Source: CAYUVH01 sp964448135 | Lineage (GTDB): Bacteria; Verrucomicrobiota; Verrucomicrobiia; Limisphaerales; UBA8199 | Length of the DNA stretch: 64,000 bases | Direction: 5' to 3' | Assembly: GCA_964448135.1 (NCBI GenBank) | Contig: CAYUVH010000003.1 | Location: forward strand, 1 to 64,000 | In this document: one piece after another, positions 19,034 through 28,300 of the stretch | Layout: every line of letters begins with the position of its first letter | How positions within the stretch are numbered: the first letter of the stretch is position 1 | Program-made: the position numbers and the translations under genes | Notes under the pieces: model-generated | Seen by the model: only the letters and a program-made list of their open reading frames with translations | What the model was told of the DNA's origin: nothing | The model's database searches: none

Positions 19034-19237
19034 ATGAATAGAGCCATTGGACTCGCAGTTTTGGCGGCTGGCATCGTGCTGCTCGTCATCGGCATAAATG
19101 CGTCGAACTCATTCGGTTCGGATGTATCGCGCTTCTTCACCGGTTCGCCGACGGACAAATCCGTCTGGCTTATGCTGGGTGGGGTCGCGGCTACCGTGGT
19201 GGGCGCCGTGCTGAGCTTCAGGCCGGCCCGGAGCTGA
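19034..19237 (+). CDS. DUF3185 family membrane protein
   Basis: 67 residues, ATG 19034, 29 bp after csbD. Two helices flank the diagnostic loop: IGLAVLAAGIVLLVIGINASNSFGSDVSRFFTGSPTDKSVWLMLGGVAATVVGAV. The NASNS..SD.SR.FTG.PTDK motif identifies DUF3185, a small inner-membrane family of unknown role usually located with stress genes. Confidence 0.9.
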   Translation: MNRAIGLAVLAAGIVLLVIGINASNSFGSDVSRFFTGSPTDKSVWLMLGGVAATVVGAVLSFRPARS

Positions 19238-19326
19238 TCGCCTCCGTTGTTTCCGCGCGGGGCGAGGACTGACCCTGCTGCCAGGGCGGCCCTCCCGCCG
19301 GTTACGTGACCGGTGATTTGAAAATT

Positions 19327-19890
19327 ATGAAACCTTTGATTTGTTATGTGACTCTCGGGGCTTTGGGGCTGCTGTGCGGTTGCGTGCAGGAAAAAGCCCG
19401 GCCCGGCAATAGCAATGGCGCGGCCGTGGTCGAAAAAGCGCCGGGCTTGAAGGCGGTTGCCATTTTGTACCCGGCTTCGCAAAGCCAGGCGCGGGGCACG
19501 GTGAGCTTTTATAAGAAGAGCGGCGACGAGGTGCGCGTGGACGCCACCTTCAGCGGCCTGCCTCCGGGTAATCACGCGTTTCATATTCACGAGAAGGGCG
19601 ATTGCTCCACGCCGGATGCGTCCTCCGCGGGCGGCCATTTCAATCCGCACCACATGCCGCATGGCGGCCCGGATGCGAGGCAACGGCACGTGGGGGATTT
19701 CGGCAACCTGGCGGCCGATTCCGACGGCAACGCGCATTACTCCAGGGTGTTCACCAATCTCGAATTCAGCGGCGAGGCTTCCATCATAGGCCGCGGCGTG
19801 ATCGTGCATGAAAAACCGGACGACATGCAAACGCAGCCCAGCGGCAACGCCGGCGCGCGCATTGCGTGCGGTGTGATCGAAGCCAGGTAA
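19327..19890 (+). CDS. sodC: Cu/Zn superoxide dismutase, lipoprotein form
   Basis: 187 aa. Start ATG 19327; signal helix ends in the lipobox LLCGC, so the enzyme is anchored in the envelope. Catalytic features: copper/zinc histidines in AFHIHEKGDC and GGHFNPHHMPHG, RHVGDFGN, and the late GRGVIVHEKPDD; the disulfide Cys pair is in KGDC and RIACGV; the active-site Arg lies in GNAGARIACG. It converts superoxide to oxygen and peroxide outside the cytoplasm. Located 89 bp behind DUF3185 in the stress run and probably read from the same upstream promoter. Complete, no anomalies. Confidence 0.95.
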   Translation: MKPLICYVTLGALGLLCGCVQEKARPGNSNGAAVVEKAPGLKAVAILYPASQSQARGTVSFYKKSGDEVRVDATFSGLPPGNHAFHIHEKGDCSTPDASSAGGHFNPHHMPHGGPDARQRHVGDFGNLAADSDGNAHYSRVFTNLEFSGEASIIGRGVIVHEKPDDMQTQPSGNAGARIACGVIEAR

Positions 19891-19930
19891 ATCCTGTCCC
19901 GAAACCTCAACCTTCAACCTCATTGTGTTT

Positions 19931-20179
19931 ATGCCACGTGGAGACAAATCCAGCTACACGAACAAACAGAAACGCCAGGCCGATCATATCGAAGAGGGCT
20001 ACGAGTCGCGCGGTCTCGGCAAAAAAGAAGCGAAAAAGCGCGCCTGGGCCACCGTGAACAAGATGACGCACGGCGGCAAGAAGAGCGGCTCCGGCCGGGG
20101 CAAGGCGGAGAACCACGGCCCCGCGCGCAAAGGCGGCCGCCTCGGTGGCCGCGCGCGCAGTCGCCGGTCGCGCTCCTGA
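19931..20179 (+). CDS. Small basic protein, 'plasmid stabilization protein'-like
   Basis: 82 residues, very rich in Lys, Arg and Gly. The N-terminal 45 residues MPRGDKSSYTNKQKRQADHI, then EEGYESRGLGKKEAKKRAWATVNKMTHGGKKSGSG, match a conserved proteobacterial/verrucomicrobial small protein that databases often call plasmid stabilization protein without evidence. The tail resembles a nucleic-acid binding Gly-Arg region. Its place between sodC and a Pyridox_ox-like gene argues for a stress role. Confidence 0.75.
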   Translation: MPRGDKSSYTNKQKRQADHIEEGYESRGLGKKEAKKRAWATVNKMTHGGKKSGSGRGKAENHGPARKGGRLGGRARSRRSRS

Positions 20180-20198
20180 CCGCCGATTTTTCCAATTT

Positions 20199-20702
20199 AT
20201 GAAACCAAACGAAAGCGAGCGGTTCCGCGAATTGCTCGCCGGCTACAACACGGCGGTACTCATCACGCACAACACGAAACCGGGCTTCGTCGCCCGGCCG
20301 ATGGCGATCGCCGGCGTGGAGCCCGACTGCACACTCTGGTTTATCACCGGCTACGACTCCGCCAAGGTCCATGAGATCGCGGAGGATACGCGCGTGATGG
20401 TGGTCTGCCAGAACTCGTGGTCCAGTTGTGTATCGATTTCGGGGCGCGCCTTGTTGGTGCGCGACGAAAAGAAAATCGAGCAACTCTGGAACACCGCCTA
20501 CAAGGCGTGGTTTCCCAAAGGGCCGACTGATCCCAACATCGTGTTGATCCGGGTGATGGCCGAGAGCGGCGAGTATTGGGACAACACCGGCATGAACGCC
20601 GTGACCTACGCCTACCAGACCGTGAAAGCCATGGTCACCGGCACGCCGCCGGAGGTCAAAGAAGGCGCCCAGCACGGGCGGATGAATTTGAAGAAGAAGT
20701 AG
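20199..20702 (+). CDS. General stress protein 26-type pyridoxamine-phosphate-oxidase-like flavoprotein
   Basis: 167 aa, ATG 20199. Split-barrel FMN-binding fold of the Pyridox_ox-like family (general stress protein 26): ERFRELLAGYNTAVLITHNT, ARPMAIAGVEPDCTLWFITG, SAKVHEIAEDTRVMVVCQN, VSISGRALLVRDEKKIEQLW, AWFPKGPTDPNIVLIRV, AESGEYWDNTG. Members bind FMN/F420-type cofactors; the substrate is unknown. Last gene of the plus-strand stress run, 19 bp after the small basic protein gene. Confidence 0.88.
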   Translation: MKPNESERFRELLAGYNTAVLITHNTKPGFVARPMAIAGVEPDCTLWFITGYDSAKVHEIAEDTRVMVVCQNSWSSCVSISGRALLVRDEKKIEQLWNTAYKAWFPKGPTDPNIVLIRVMAESGEYWDNTGMNAVTYAYQTVKAMVTGTPPEVKEGAQHGRMNLKKK

Positions 20703-21752
20703 GCAAGGCGAAGGCGCCGGGATGGCTGGAGATTCGGATTTCATGGGACGCGGTGGGATTAGGATTAGGATTAGGATTGGGACTACGAGTAGGATTAGGA
20801 AGGGAAGGCATTGCACCCTGGCAGCATGCATGCCCGAGCGAGGGCTCTGGGTTGCAGGTTGCGAGTCGCCCGTCTTCGCTCTGCTACGACGCGGCGCGCC
20901 CGTCTGCGCTTCGCTTTGGCGCGGCAGGCAGGTTGCAAGTTTTTGACCTTGAGGACGTCAAATGGGCGGTGGGGCCCCCTGCGAGAGGTTGTTCTTTAAG
21001 TGTATTTAGGTGTTTTTTTGTGTTTTTTGGCGGTCCTTGAGTGTTTTTTGCTGTCCCCTTCGTGTTCCTTTGGTGTCCGTTCGGAAGGGGTGGGACCAGA
21101 GGAGGGAAAAGGCATGGTGGCAATAGAAGGCAATAGGTGGCATTAGCTGGCATTGGGTTGGCAATAGGTGGCACAGGGGGAAGGTTGAAAGTTGCAGGCT
21201 GCAGGTTGAAAAAATCTGTCCGCAATGAGCCTCGATAATTTTTTTGGTTTGACTGGGTTTGACTCGGTTTGACCGGGAGGGGACACAGGGGACCGGAGCG
21301 GGCGGACGCAATGGGCTGGCAGGCATAGTCGGCATACGTTTCCTTGTTCCTTGAATTTCCCTGAGTGCGCCCGCGTAGAGAATCGGCTGTGTCCACCGGC
21401 GATTCCCGGGCGAGAAATCCCTCCGCAGATAGAGTTACACGATTTGGCTGGGTGTCAAGGCGTCGGATGGCAAAAAACCGAAATTCGCCGAGCTTGGTTG
21501 CCATCCGAATAAATCGTGGTCCCGGCGTGGCGATGGACTAAAGTTCTCGGCGTTCGGCGAAGTTCCTGATTGGATCATATTCCGATATTCGAACCGCCTC
21601 GGTTATGATTCGTATCTTCGGAAGCCGTTTCGCGGTCTTTCAGAGCATGTTCGTTTTGCTCATGCTTTTTCAGCTGTGGCAAAGCGGGGCGGGTCGTTGG
21701 AAAAGTGTAAATAGTAAGGACTGACACTTGGTGACTTGGTCATACTTTGAAT
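20703..21752. other. 1.05-kb gene-free region with simple and dispersed repeats
   Basis: No coding sequence is supported. It holds a GGATTA hexamer run (20756-20779, again 20790-20799), a GC-rich patch (20880-20935), and one copy of a dispersed repeat (20995-21175, annotated separately). The part 21200-21740 shows nothing recognisable. Confidence 0.6.
20995..21175. repeat. Dispersed intergenic repeat, copy A
   Basis: T-rich half with TTTAGGTGTTTTT and TTTGGTGTCC, then a GCAATAGGTGGC module: GCAATAGGTGGCATTAGC begins at 21130 and the short form recurs at 21160-21172. The copy at 34700-34875 has the same order and the same 31-bp spacing of the two modules. Unknown class; not protein coding. 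Confidence 0.75.
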
Positions 21753-22259
21753 ATGCTTATCGTCCTCAGCGGTCTTCCGGGTACGGGGAAAACGACCATC
21801 GCCCGTGAACTGGCGCGGCGACTCAAGGCCGTGCATGTGCGCGTAGACTCCATCGAACAGGCGATAAAAGACTCTGAATCATTCTCCGGGCCGATGACTG
21901 ATGCGGGCTATCGTGCAGGATATGCGATCGCGGAAGACAATCTCCGTCTTGGACACATTGTTATTGCGGATTCGGTCAATCCGATTCATCTGACACGAGA
22001 TCGGTGGATTGCCGCCGCCCAACATACCCGTCAAAAGGTTGTGGAAATTGAGATCAAATGCTCCGACTCAGCGGAGCATCAACGCAGGGTGGAAACCAGG
22101 GTAGCAGACATTCCGGGGCATCGATTGCCATCGTGGCACGAGGTGGCTAAGTGGGATTATCAGCCTTGGAAAAGAGAACATCTGGTCATAGATACGGCAC
22201 GCTGCTCTCCCGCCCAGGCCGTTGATCTCATCGTCAGTGAAATTGAAAAAGCCCCTTGA
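21753..22259 (+). CDS. P-loop kinase-like ATPase (AAA_33 type)
   Basis: 168 aa with Walker A near the N-terminus (LSGLPGTGKTTIA), then VRVDSIEQAIK and a Walker B-like HIVIADSVNP; lid residues RRVETRVAD. Resembles small nucleoside/antibiotic kinases of the Zeta-toxin/APS-kinase-like AAA_33 group. The substrate cannot be told. Start: ATG at 21753; a TTG at 21747 is two codons earlier. It is isolated between a repeat region and the convergent cyclic glucan synthase, a typical accessory position. Base composition is lower in GC than its neighbours, which suggests acquisition. Confidence 0.8.
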   Translation: MLIVLSGLPGTGKTTIARELARRLKAVHVRVDSIEQAIKDSESFSGPMTDAGYRAGYAIAEDNLRLGHIVIADSVNPIHLTRDRWIAAAQHTRQKVVEIEIKCSDSAEHQRRVETRVADIPGHRLPSWHEVAKWDYQPWKREHLVIDTARCSPAQAVDLIVSEIEKAP

Positions 22260-22317
22260 TCAATCCGCGGTCAAGAGTGTGGAGTGCCCGTTCGGTGAAC
22301 GACAGGTTGCCCACCGC

Positions 22318-25300
22318 TTACCCCTGACTCACACTCCCAAAAATTACCCGCACCTTGTGCTTCGCGTGGTCGTCTTGTAAAGGGAGCCACTGTTCGGGAA
22401 GCATTTGGCCGTCCAGTTCCACTTTGTAGGGACCAGTCCAGATTCCCAACGGACTGCTGAGCGTGATTTGATACTGGGTCTCGCGATAGCGGTAATTGAT
22501 CTGGAAGGTTTTCCAGTCATTGCGCACGCGCGGTTCGAAGCGCAGGCGATCGACTTCGAGGACCAGGCCGAGCAACGTTTCGGTAATGAGGCGATAGAGC
22601 CAGCCGGCCGAGCCGGTGTACCAGCTCCAGCCGCCGCGGCCGACGTGCGGGGGCATGCTGTAAACATCCGCGGCCACGACGTAGGGCTCGAGTTTGTAGC
22701 GTTGCGCGGCCTGGGTGGTCTGGGAATGGCGGATGGGATTGATCAGGTCGAACAGCTCCCAGGCGCGCTTGGTTTCGCCCATCTGGGCGAAGGCCATCAC
22801 GGTCCAGATGGCGCCGTGGGTGTATTGCCCGCCGTTTTCGCGGACGCCGGGAACGTAGCCTTTGATGTAGCCGGGTTCGAGCGACGACCGGTCGAAGGGC
22901 GGGGTCAGGAGTTGGATCAGATGCGCGTCGCGGCGGACGAGTTTTTCATAGACGGCCCGCATGCCTTCGCGCGAACGCTCGGGATCGTGCATGCCGGTGA
23001 GCACGGACCAGCTTTGCGGCAGCGAATCAATCTGGCATTCCGAGTTGCTGGCCGAACCCAGCGGCTCGCCGTTGTCGAAGTAAGCGCGACGATACCAATG
23101 GCCGTCCCACGCGTGGGCCTCGATGTTTTTTCTCAACTCGGACGCCTGCGCTTCGCAGAGGTCGGCGAAATCCTGATCGCCCCGGCGGCGCGCCACCGGT
23201 GCAAAATGGTGCAGGACGTCCCAGAGGAAGAAGGCGAGCCACACGCTCTCGCCCTGGCCGTGCTGGCCGACGAGGTTCATGCCGTCATTCCAATCGCCAC
23301 AACCCATCAGCGGCAGGCCGTGCCGGCCGAAACGGAGGCCCCGGCGGATGGCGCGCAGGCAATGTTCATACAAAGTACCGCGTTCATCCGAACGTCGGGG
23401 CGCGTCGTAATAACTTTCCTCGTCCGGTTTGAGCAGCCGGCCTTCGAGAAAGGCGATTTTTTCGTCCAGCACGCCCGTGTCGCCGAGTGCTTCCACGTAG
23501 CGACTCGTGGCATACGGCAGCCAGAGGAAATCGTCGGAGAACTGGGTGCGCACGCCGCGATCGTGCGGCGGGTGCCACCAGTGCTGCACGTCGCCTTCGC
23601 GGAACTGGTGGGCGGCGGCGCGCAGCAGATGTTCCCGCAGAATGGCCGGCCTCGAATGAATCAGGGCCATGGTGTCCTGGAGTTGATCGCGGAAGCCAAA
23701 TGCCCCGCCCGATTGGTAGAAGCCGGTGCGCGCCCAGATGCGCGCGGACAGCGTCTGGTAGATCAGCCAGCCATTGGCGAGAAAATTCAAGGCCGGATCG
23801 GGGGTCTCGACCTGCACCGCGCCGACCACGTCATTCCACAGGGCGCGCACCATGTAGATGGCGTCGCGGCAGGAGTCCGCGTGACGGTAATTTTTCAGCA
23901 GCACGCGGGCCTTTTCCTCGTCCTTGGCCGCGCCGCATTTGAAGATGACTTCGCGTTCCTCCTCGGGGTTGAGCTCGATGTTCACTTGCAGGGCGGTGCA
24001 GGGATCCAGGCCGGCGCCCACGCGGCCGGAAAGCCGCTGGCGGCCGAGGCCCGCGGGATTGGCGGGACTCCCGTTGCGGCCGATGAACTCTGTGCGATCG
24101 CACGTGAACGACATCAAGGGTTCGGAAGCGGCGGCGAAGACGACCCGGCGTTCGAAGTCGGTGTTGTAGGCATTGCGCGCCAGCACCGCGCCGGTCGAAG
24201 CGTCCAGTTCCGTCACCACATGCATCGCGCTGCGCTGTTGCAGCTCGCCCAGGACCCATTCCCAGTAGCCAGTCGCGGTGAGGTAACGGCGGCGCGCGGA
24301 TTTGTTGCGCAGGATCAGCCGCGCAAACTTCACCGGCGCGTCGGCTGCCACGTACACCCACAATTCCGAAACGATACCATCCTCCTCATGTTCGAAGACG
24401 GAATAGCCGAAGCCGTGCCGGCAAACATACGGTGTCGCTCCGCGTTGCGGCCAGGGAGTCGGCGACCAGGAGTGGCCGGTTAGTTCGTCACGAATATAAA
24501 AGGCCTCGCCCTGGAGGCCGGTGACAGGATCGTTGTTCCAGGGCGTGAGGCGAAATTCGTGGCAGTTTTCCGACCAGGTATAAGCGCCGCCGCTTTCGGA
24601 AATCAGCGTGCCGAACTCCGGGTTGGCGATGACGTTGGCCCACGGCGCGGGCGTGGGATTGCCCGCGTGCACGGTGATGATGTATTCGTGGCCGTTCTCG
24701 GAAAAGCCGCCCCAGCCGTTTTCAAACGCCAGCTGGCGGGGCGCCGGAGCGGTGGGCGACTGCAACGCACGCCGCGGACGTTCGGGGGCCAACGGCGGCG
24801 GCACGGGCAGCAAACGCTCGCGGCGCTGCATCTGCTCGGCGAGGCTTCCGTTTTCATCCGTGAAGACCATGCGCGCCGCCGCCTGGAGGAGCAGGTGATC
24901 CTCCGGCGAAAGCTGGTCCGCGCGCCGCACAAAAATGCCGCCCGGTTTGTCCAGCATCTGCGCCTCGATGCCCGACGCGATCAGGGTCATGATCTGGTCG
25001 TGCATGGACTGGCGATAGCTCGATTCGTCGTCATTCACGATGACCAGGTCCGCCGCCAGGCCCTTGAGCCGCCAGTAAGCGTGCGCCTGGAGGATTTCGC
25101 GGATGAAATCCAGCCGTTCGGCGCTGGTGGAACGCACCAGCACGATGGGCAGGTCGCCCGAAATGCCGAAGCTCCAGAGGTTGCGCTGGCCGCGGCGGTT
25201 TTGCATGAGGAGGTTTTGCGCCCCGCGACGCTGGCGTTGCGAAAAGAGTAGGGCGCTCGCGAGCCGGCCAAACAGCTGGGCCTGAGGTTCGGTCGCGTTG

Positions 25301-28300
25301 AGATGGCGCAGCGTGACCAGGCCGTGCGTCCAGGCGAGCTCGAACCCGCGTTCCGCGATCAGGTAGTCCTGGTAACGGTCAATCAGATGGATGACCGCGT
25401 CCCGCGTCGGTGCGGCCCCCATGATCAGCACGGCGCGGGCCGTCTCTTTCGCGCCGATCCGCACCGTGCGGCGGATCGCCACCGCCGGATCGAGCACCGA
25501 CCCGGAACTGTCGGAGAGCGTCCCGTCTTCCTCCATCGCCAGCGGCGCGGAGGCGTCGCGCCCGCGGCCGATGAAACGGGCCCGGTCGGTTTCGAAGGAA
25601 GCCGTCCCTTCCTCGGGCGAGAGCACGAGCATGAGTTGAAACATCCACGGCGGCTGTTCGGTGTGGGTGCGCGGTCGTCGGGAGCAGATGATCGCGCTTT
25701 TGTCGCGCAGGATTTCGGTCTGGACGAACAGTTTCGTGAAGGCCGGATGCGCCTGGTCGGCCGCCGCTGAATTGAGCACCACCTCCGCGAAGCTCGTCAA
25801 TTCGATCAACCTCTCCTCGCTCGAATGATTGGTGATGATCACCCGCCGGACTTCCACGTCCTCTTCCGGCGACACGGCGATCTCCGTGTGCACGTCGAGT
25901 TCTTCCATCCGCTGCCGGAACTCCGCGCGGCCCTGGCTGAAGATGGCCTCGTAGGAACTGGCGGCGCGCAATACCGGCTGGTAGGCGGTGGACCAGTACT
26001 TGGACGACGCCCGGTCGCGCAGGTAGATGAAGGTTCCCCAACAGTCGCGCGTGGCGTCTTCGCGCCAGCGAGTCAGGGCCACGTTGTTCCACAAGCTGTA
26101 ACCGCCGCCGGCGTTGGTCACCATGACGTGATAGCGGCCGTTGGAGAGCAAATGCACTTCGGGATTCGTGGTGTTGGGCGTGGAAAAGACGCGGAAGGGC
26201 GTTTCGCCCGGTTCCACCGCTTCGTGCGCGCGTTCCGTATCCAGTTCCTGCACTTGCAGCCCGGCTCCGTGGCGCGGCACCCGCTCGTGGAGCAGGACTT
26301 CGGCGGCCTTGAAGAAGGGATTCTGGAGAAAACGACGCTGCATCGGCTGATCGAGCAGGCACTGCGCCATGGCCAGGAACGCCATGCTCTGGTGATGCAC
26401 CATGTAGGATTGCACCAGCGCAAAGCTTTTCCCCCGCGGCAGGCGTGACACGGTGAAATCCAGCGCCTCGTAAAATCCATAACGCCCCTGCGCGCCCATC
26501 TGGCGCAGCTTTTCCAGGTTGAGGCACGCCGCTCGCGGGGCCACCGCCAGGGACATGGCCGAGGCATAGGGCGCCACCACCACGTCTTCGCCCAACCCGC
26601 GCTTCAGGCCGAGACCGGGAACGCCAAACGCGCGGTACTGATAGTTCGACTGGGCGTCGGTCAGGTTGTAGCCCGATTCCGAGATGCCCCACGGAATGCC
26701 CAATTGCTCCGCGTATTCGATCTGGCATTCCACCGCGGCCCGCGCCGAAGTGTCGAGCAACGTGCCCTCGTAGCTGGGCATCACCAGTTGCGGCATCAGG
26801 TATTCGAACATCGAACCGCTCCACGACACCAGCGCGTCGTGGCCGTTGACGCCCGCGAGCAGCCGGCCCAGCGCGAACCAATGCGCCTGGGGCACCTGGC
26901 CCAGCGCGATGGCGACGTAGCTGGCCAGCCGCGATTCCGAGGCGAGCAGGTCGTAGTAACTCGGATCCAGCTTGTGGGTGGCCACGTTGTAGCCGATGGA
27001 AAAGAGCTTTCGCGAAGGCACATACAGGAGCGAGAAATCCATCATCGCATTGTCATCGCAACGCGCCGCCAGCGCTTCCAGCAAGCGACTCCGCTCCTGT
27101 GCTTTACCCAGCGCCTCCCGCAGCGCGGCTTTTAGATCGGCGAGGAACTTGTTTTCGCCGGCGTCCTTATCCGCCGGTGGCAAATACGCGAGGGTGGTTT
27201 CGATCTGCCGCCGGCTGGGAAACGCGCTAAGCCGCGCCCACAGGTCGTCGAGCCCGTGTTCGCGCAGCTTTTGCGTTTCGGCCTGCCAGTTGGAAGAAGC
27301 GGGCAGCTTGATCCAGGGATAAGCCGCGAGCAGGGAATCATGATGATCGCGGCACAGCTTCAGGCAGGCCTGCTGCCACCAGCGATATTCCTCGTCATCA
27401 TCCACACTCAGGCGCGGCGGAAGCCCGTTTAGAAACTCTTCGGTCGCTTTCAACAGTGCCATCGCCGCCGGCAAGGTTTCCGGCGTGCCGGTCAGGCGCA
27501 CGTCAAATTCATCAATCCGCTGGAGCAGCGCCTTGCCGTTGGCTGAATGGGTCTCCTGGCAGAAATCCTTCAGGCCCGCCAGCGTGTCGCGCAGTCCGGA
27601 AAACATTGCCGGTGCGGGCATGGGATTATCCGCCAGTTCCAGCAGCCCGGTCCGCAAGGTAAGCAACGTGCTCGCGAGGTTGCCGTTGTCCACCGTGGAC
27701 AGATAGGGCGGCTGCAGGACTTGCAGCGTGCGCGTATCGTACCAGTTGTAGTAGTGGCCCTGGTATTTTTCCAGCCGGTCCATGGTGCGCAGGGAACTCG
27801 CCAGGCGCTCACTCAGTTGCGGCAGCGTCAGGTATCCGAAATCCCACGCTGCCAGCGTGCTCAGCAATCCCATGCCGATATTCGTGGGCGAAGTGCGCGT
27901 TGCGATGATGGGTCGCGGGTATTCCTGAAAATTGTCCGGTGGCAGCCAGTTGTCCTCCGGTCCGATGAACGTTTCAAAAAAGCGCCAGGTCTTGCGCGCC
28001 ATCAACCTCGCAAAGCGCGTTTGTTCCCGTGAAAGTTTCTCCACCCGGTGCTCAATCGGTCGGCTCACCCACCACGCGATCAGCGGCGAGCCCGCCCAGA
28101 GCAGCGCAAAAGGGAGCACCAGCGGCAAAGCGGCGCGATTGAGCATGAAGACCGCGATCAGCAGCCCCGCCGCAAATGCCGGGGCGATATCCATGACCAC
28201 CCAGTGTGCCAACAGCGAACCGCGGCTCGAGCGCTCGGTTTCACTGGCTGTCTGCCATTCGAGCAACTTGTGTTTCCGGAAGAAGAGTCGCAGCAAAGTG

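Noticed and set aside
20756..20799. Telomere-like GGATTA repeats
   Set aside because: Only four to five hexamers in a non-coding stretch; simple-sequence slippage is a sufficient explanation.
20884..21504. 206-codon minus-strand frame over the dispersed repeat
   Set aside because: Repetitive Asn/Thr/Lys low complexity coming from the repeat itself; not conserved between the two repeat copies.
22405..24483. A 692-codon open frame on the plus strand opposite ndvB, with other long antisense frames in the same gene
   Set aside because: It mirrors the codon periodicity of the well-supported glucan synthase, has no domain and no ribosome binding site; typical antisense shadow in GC-rich DNA.
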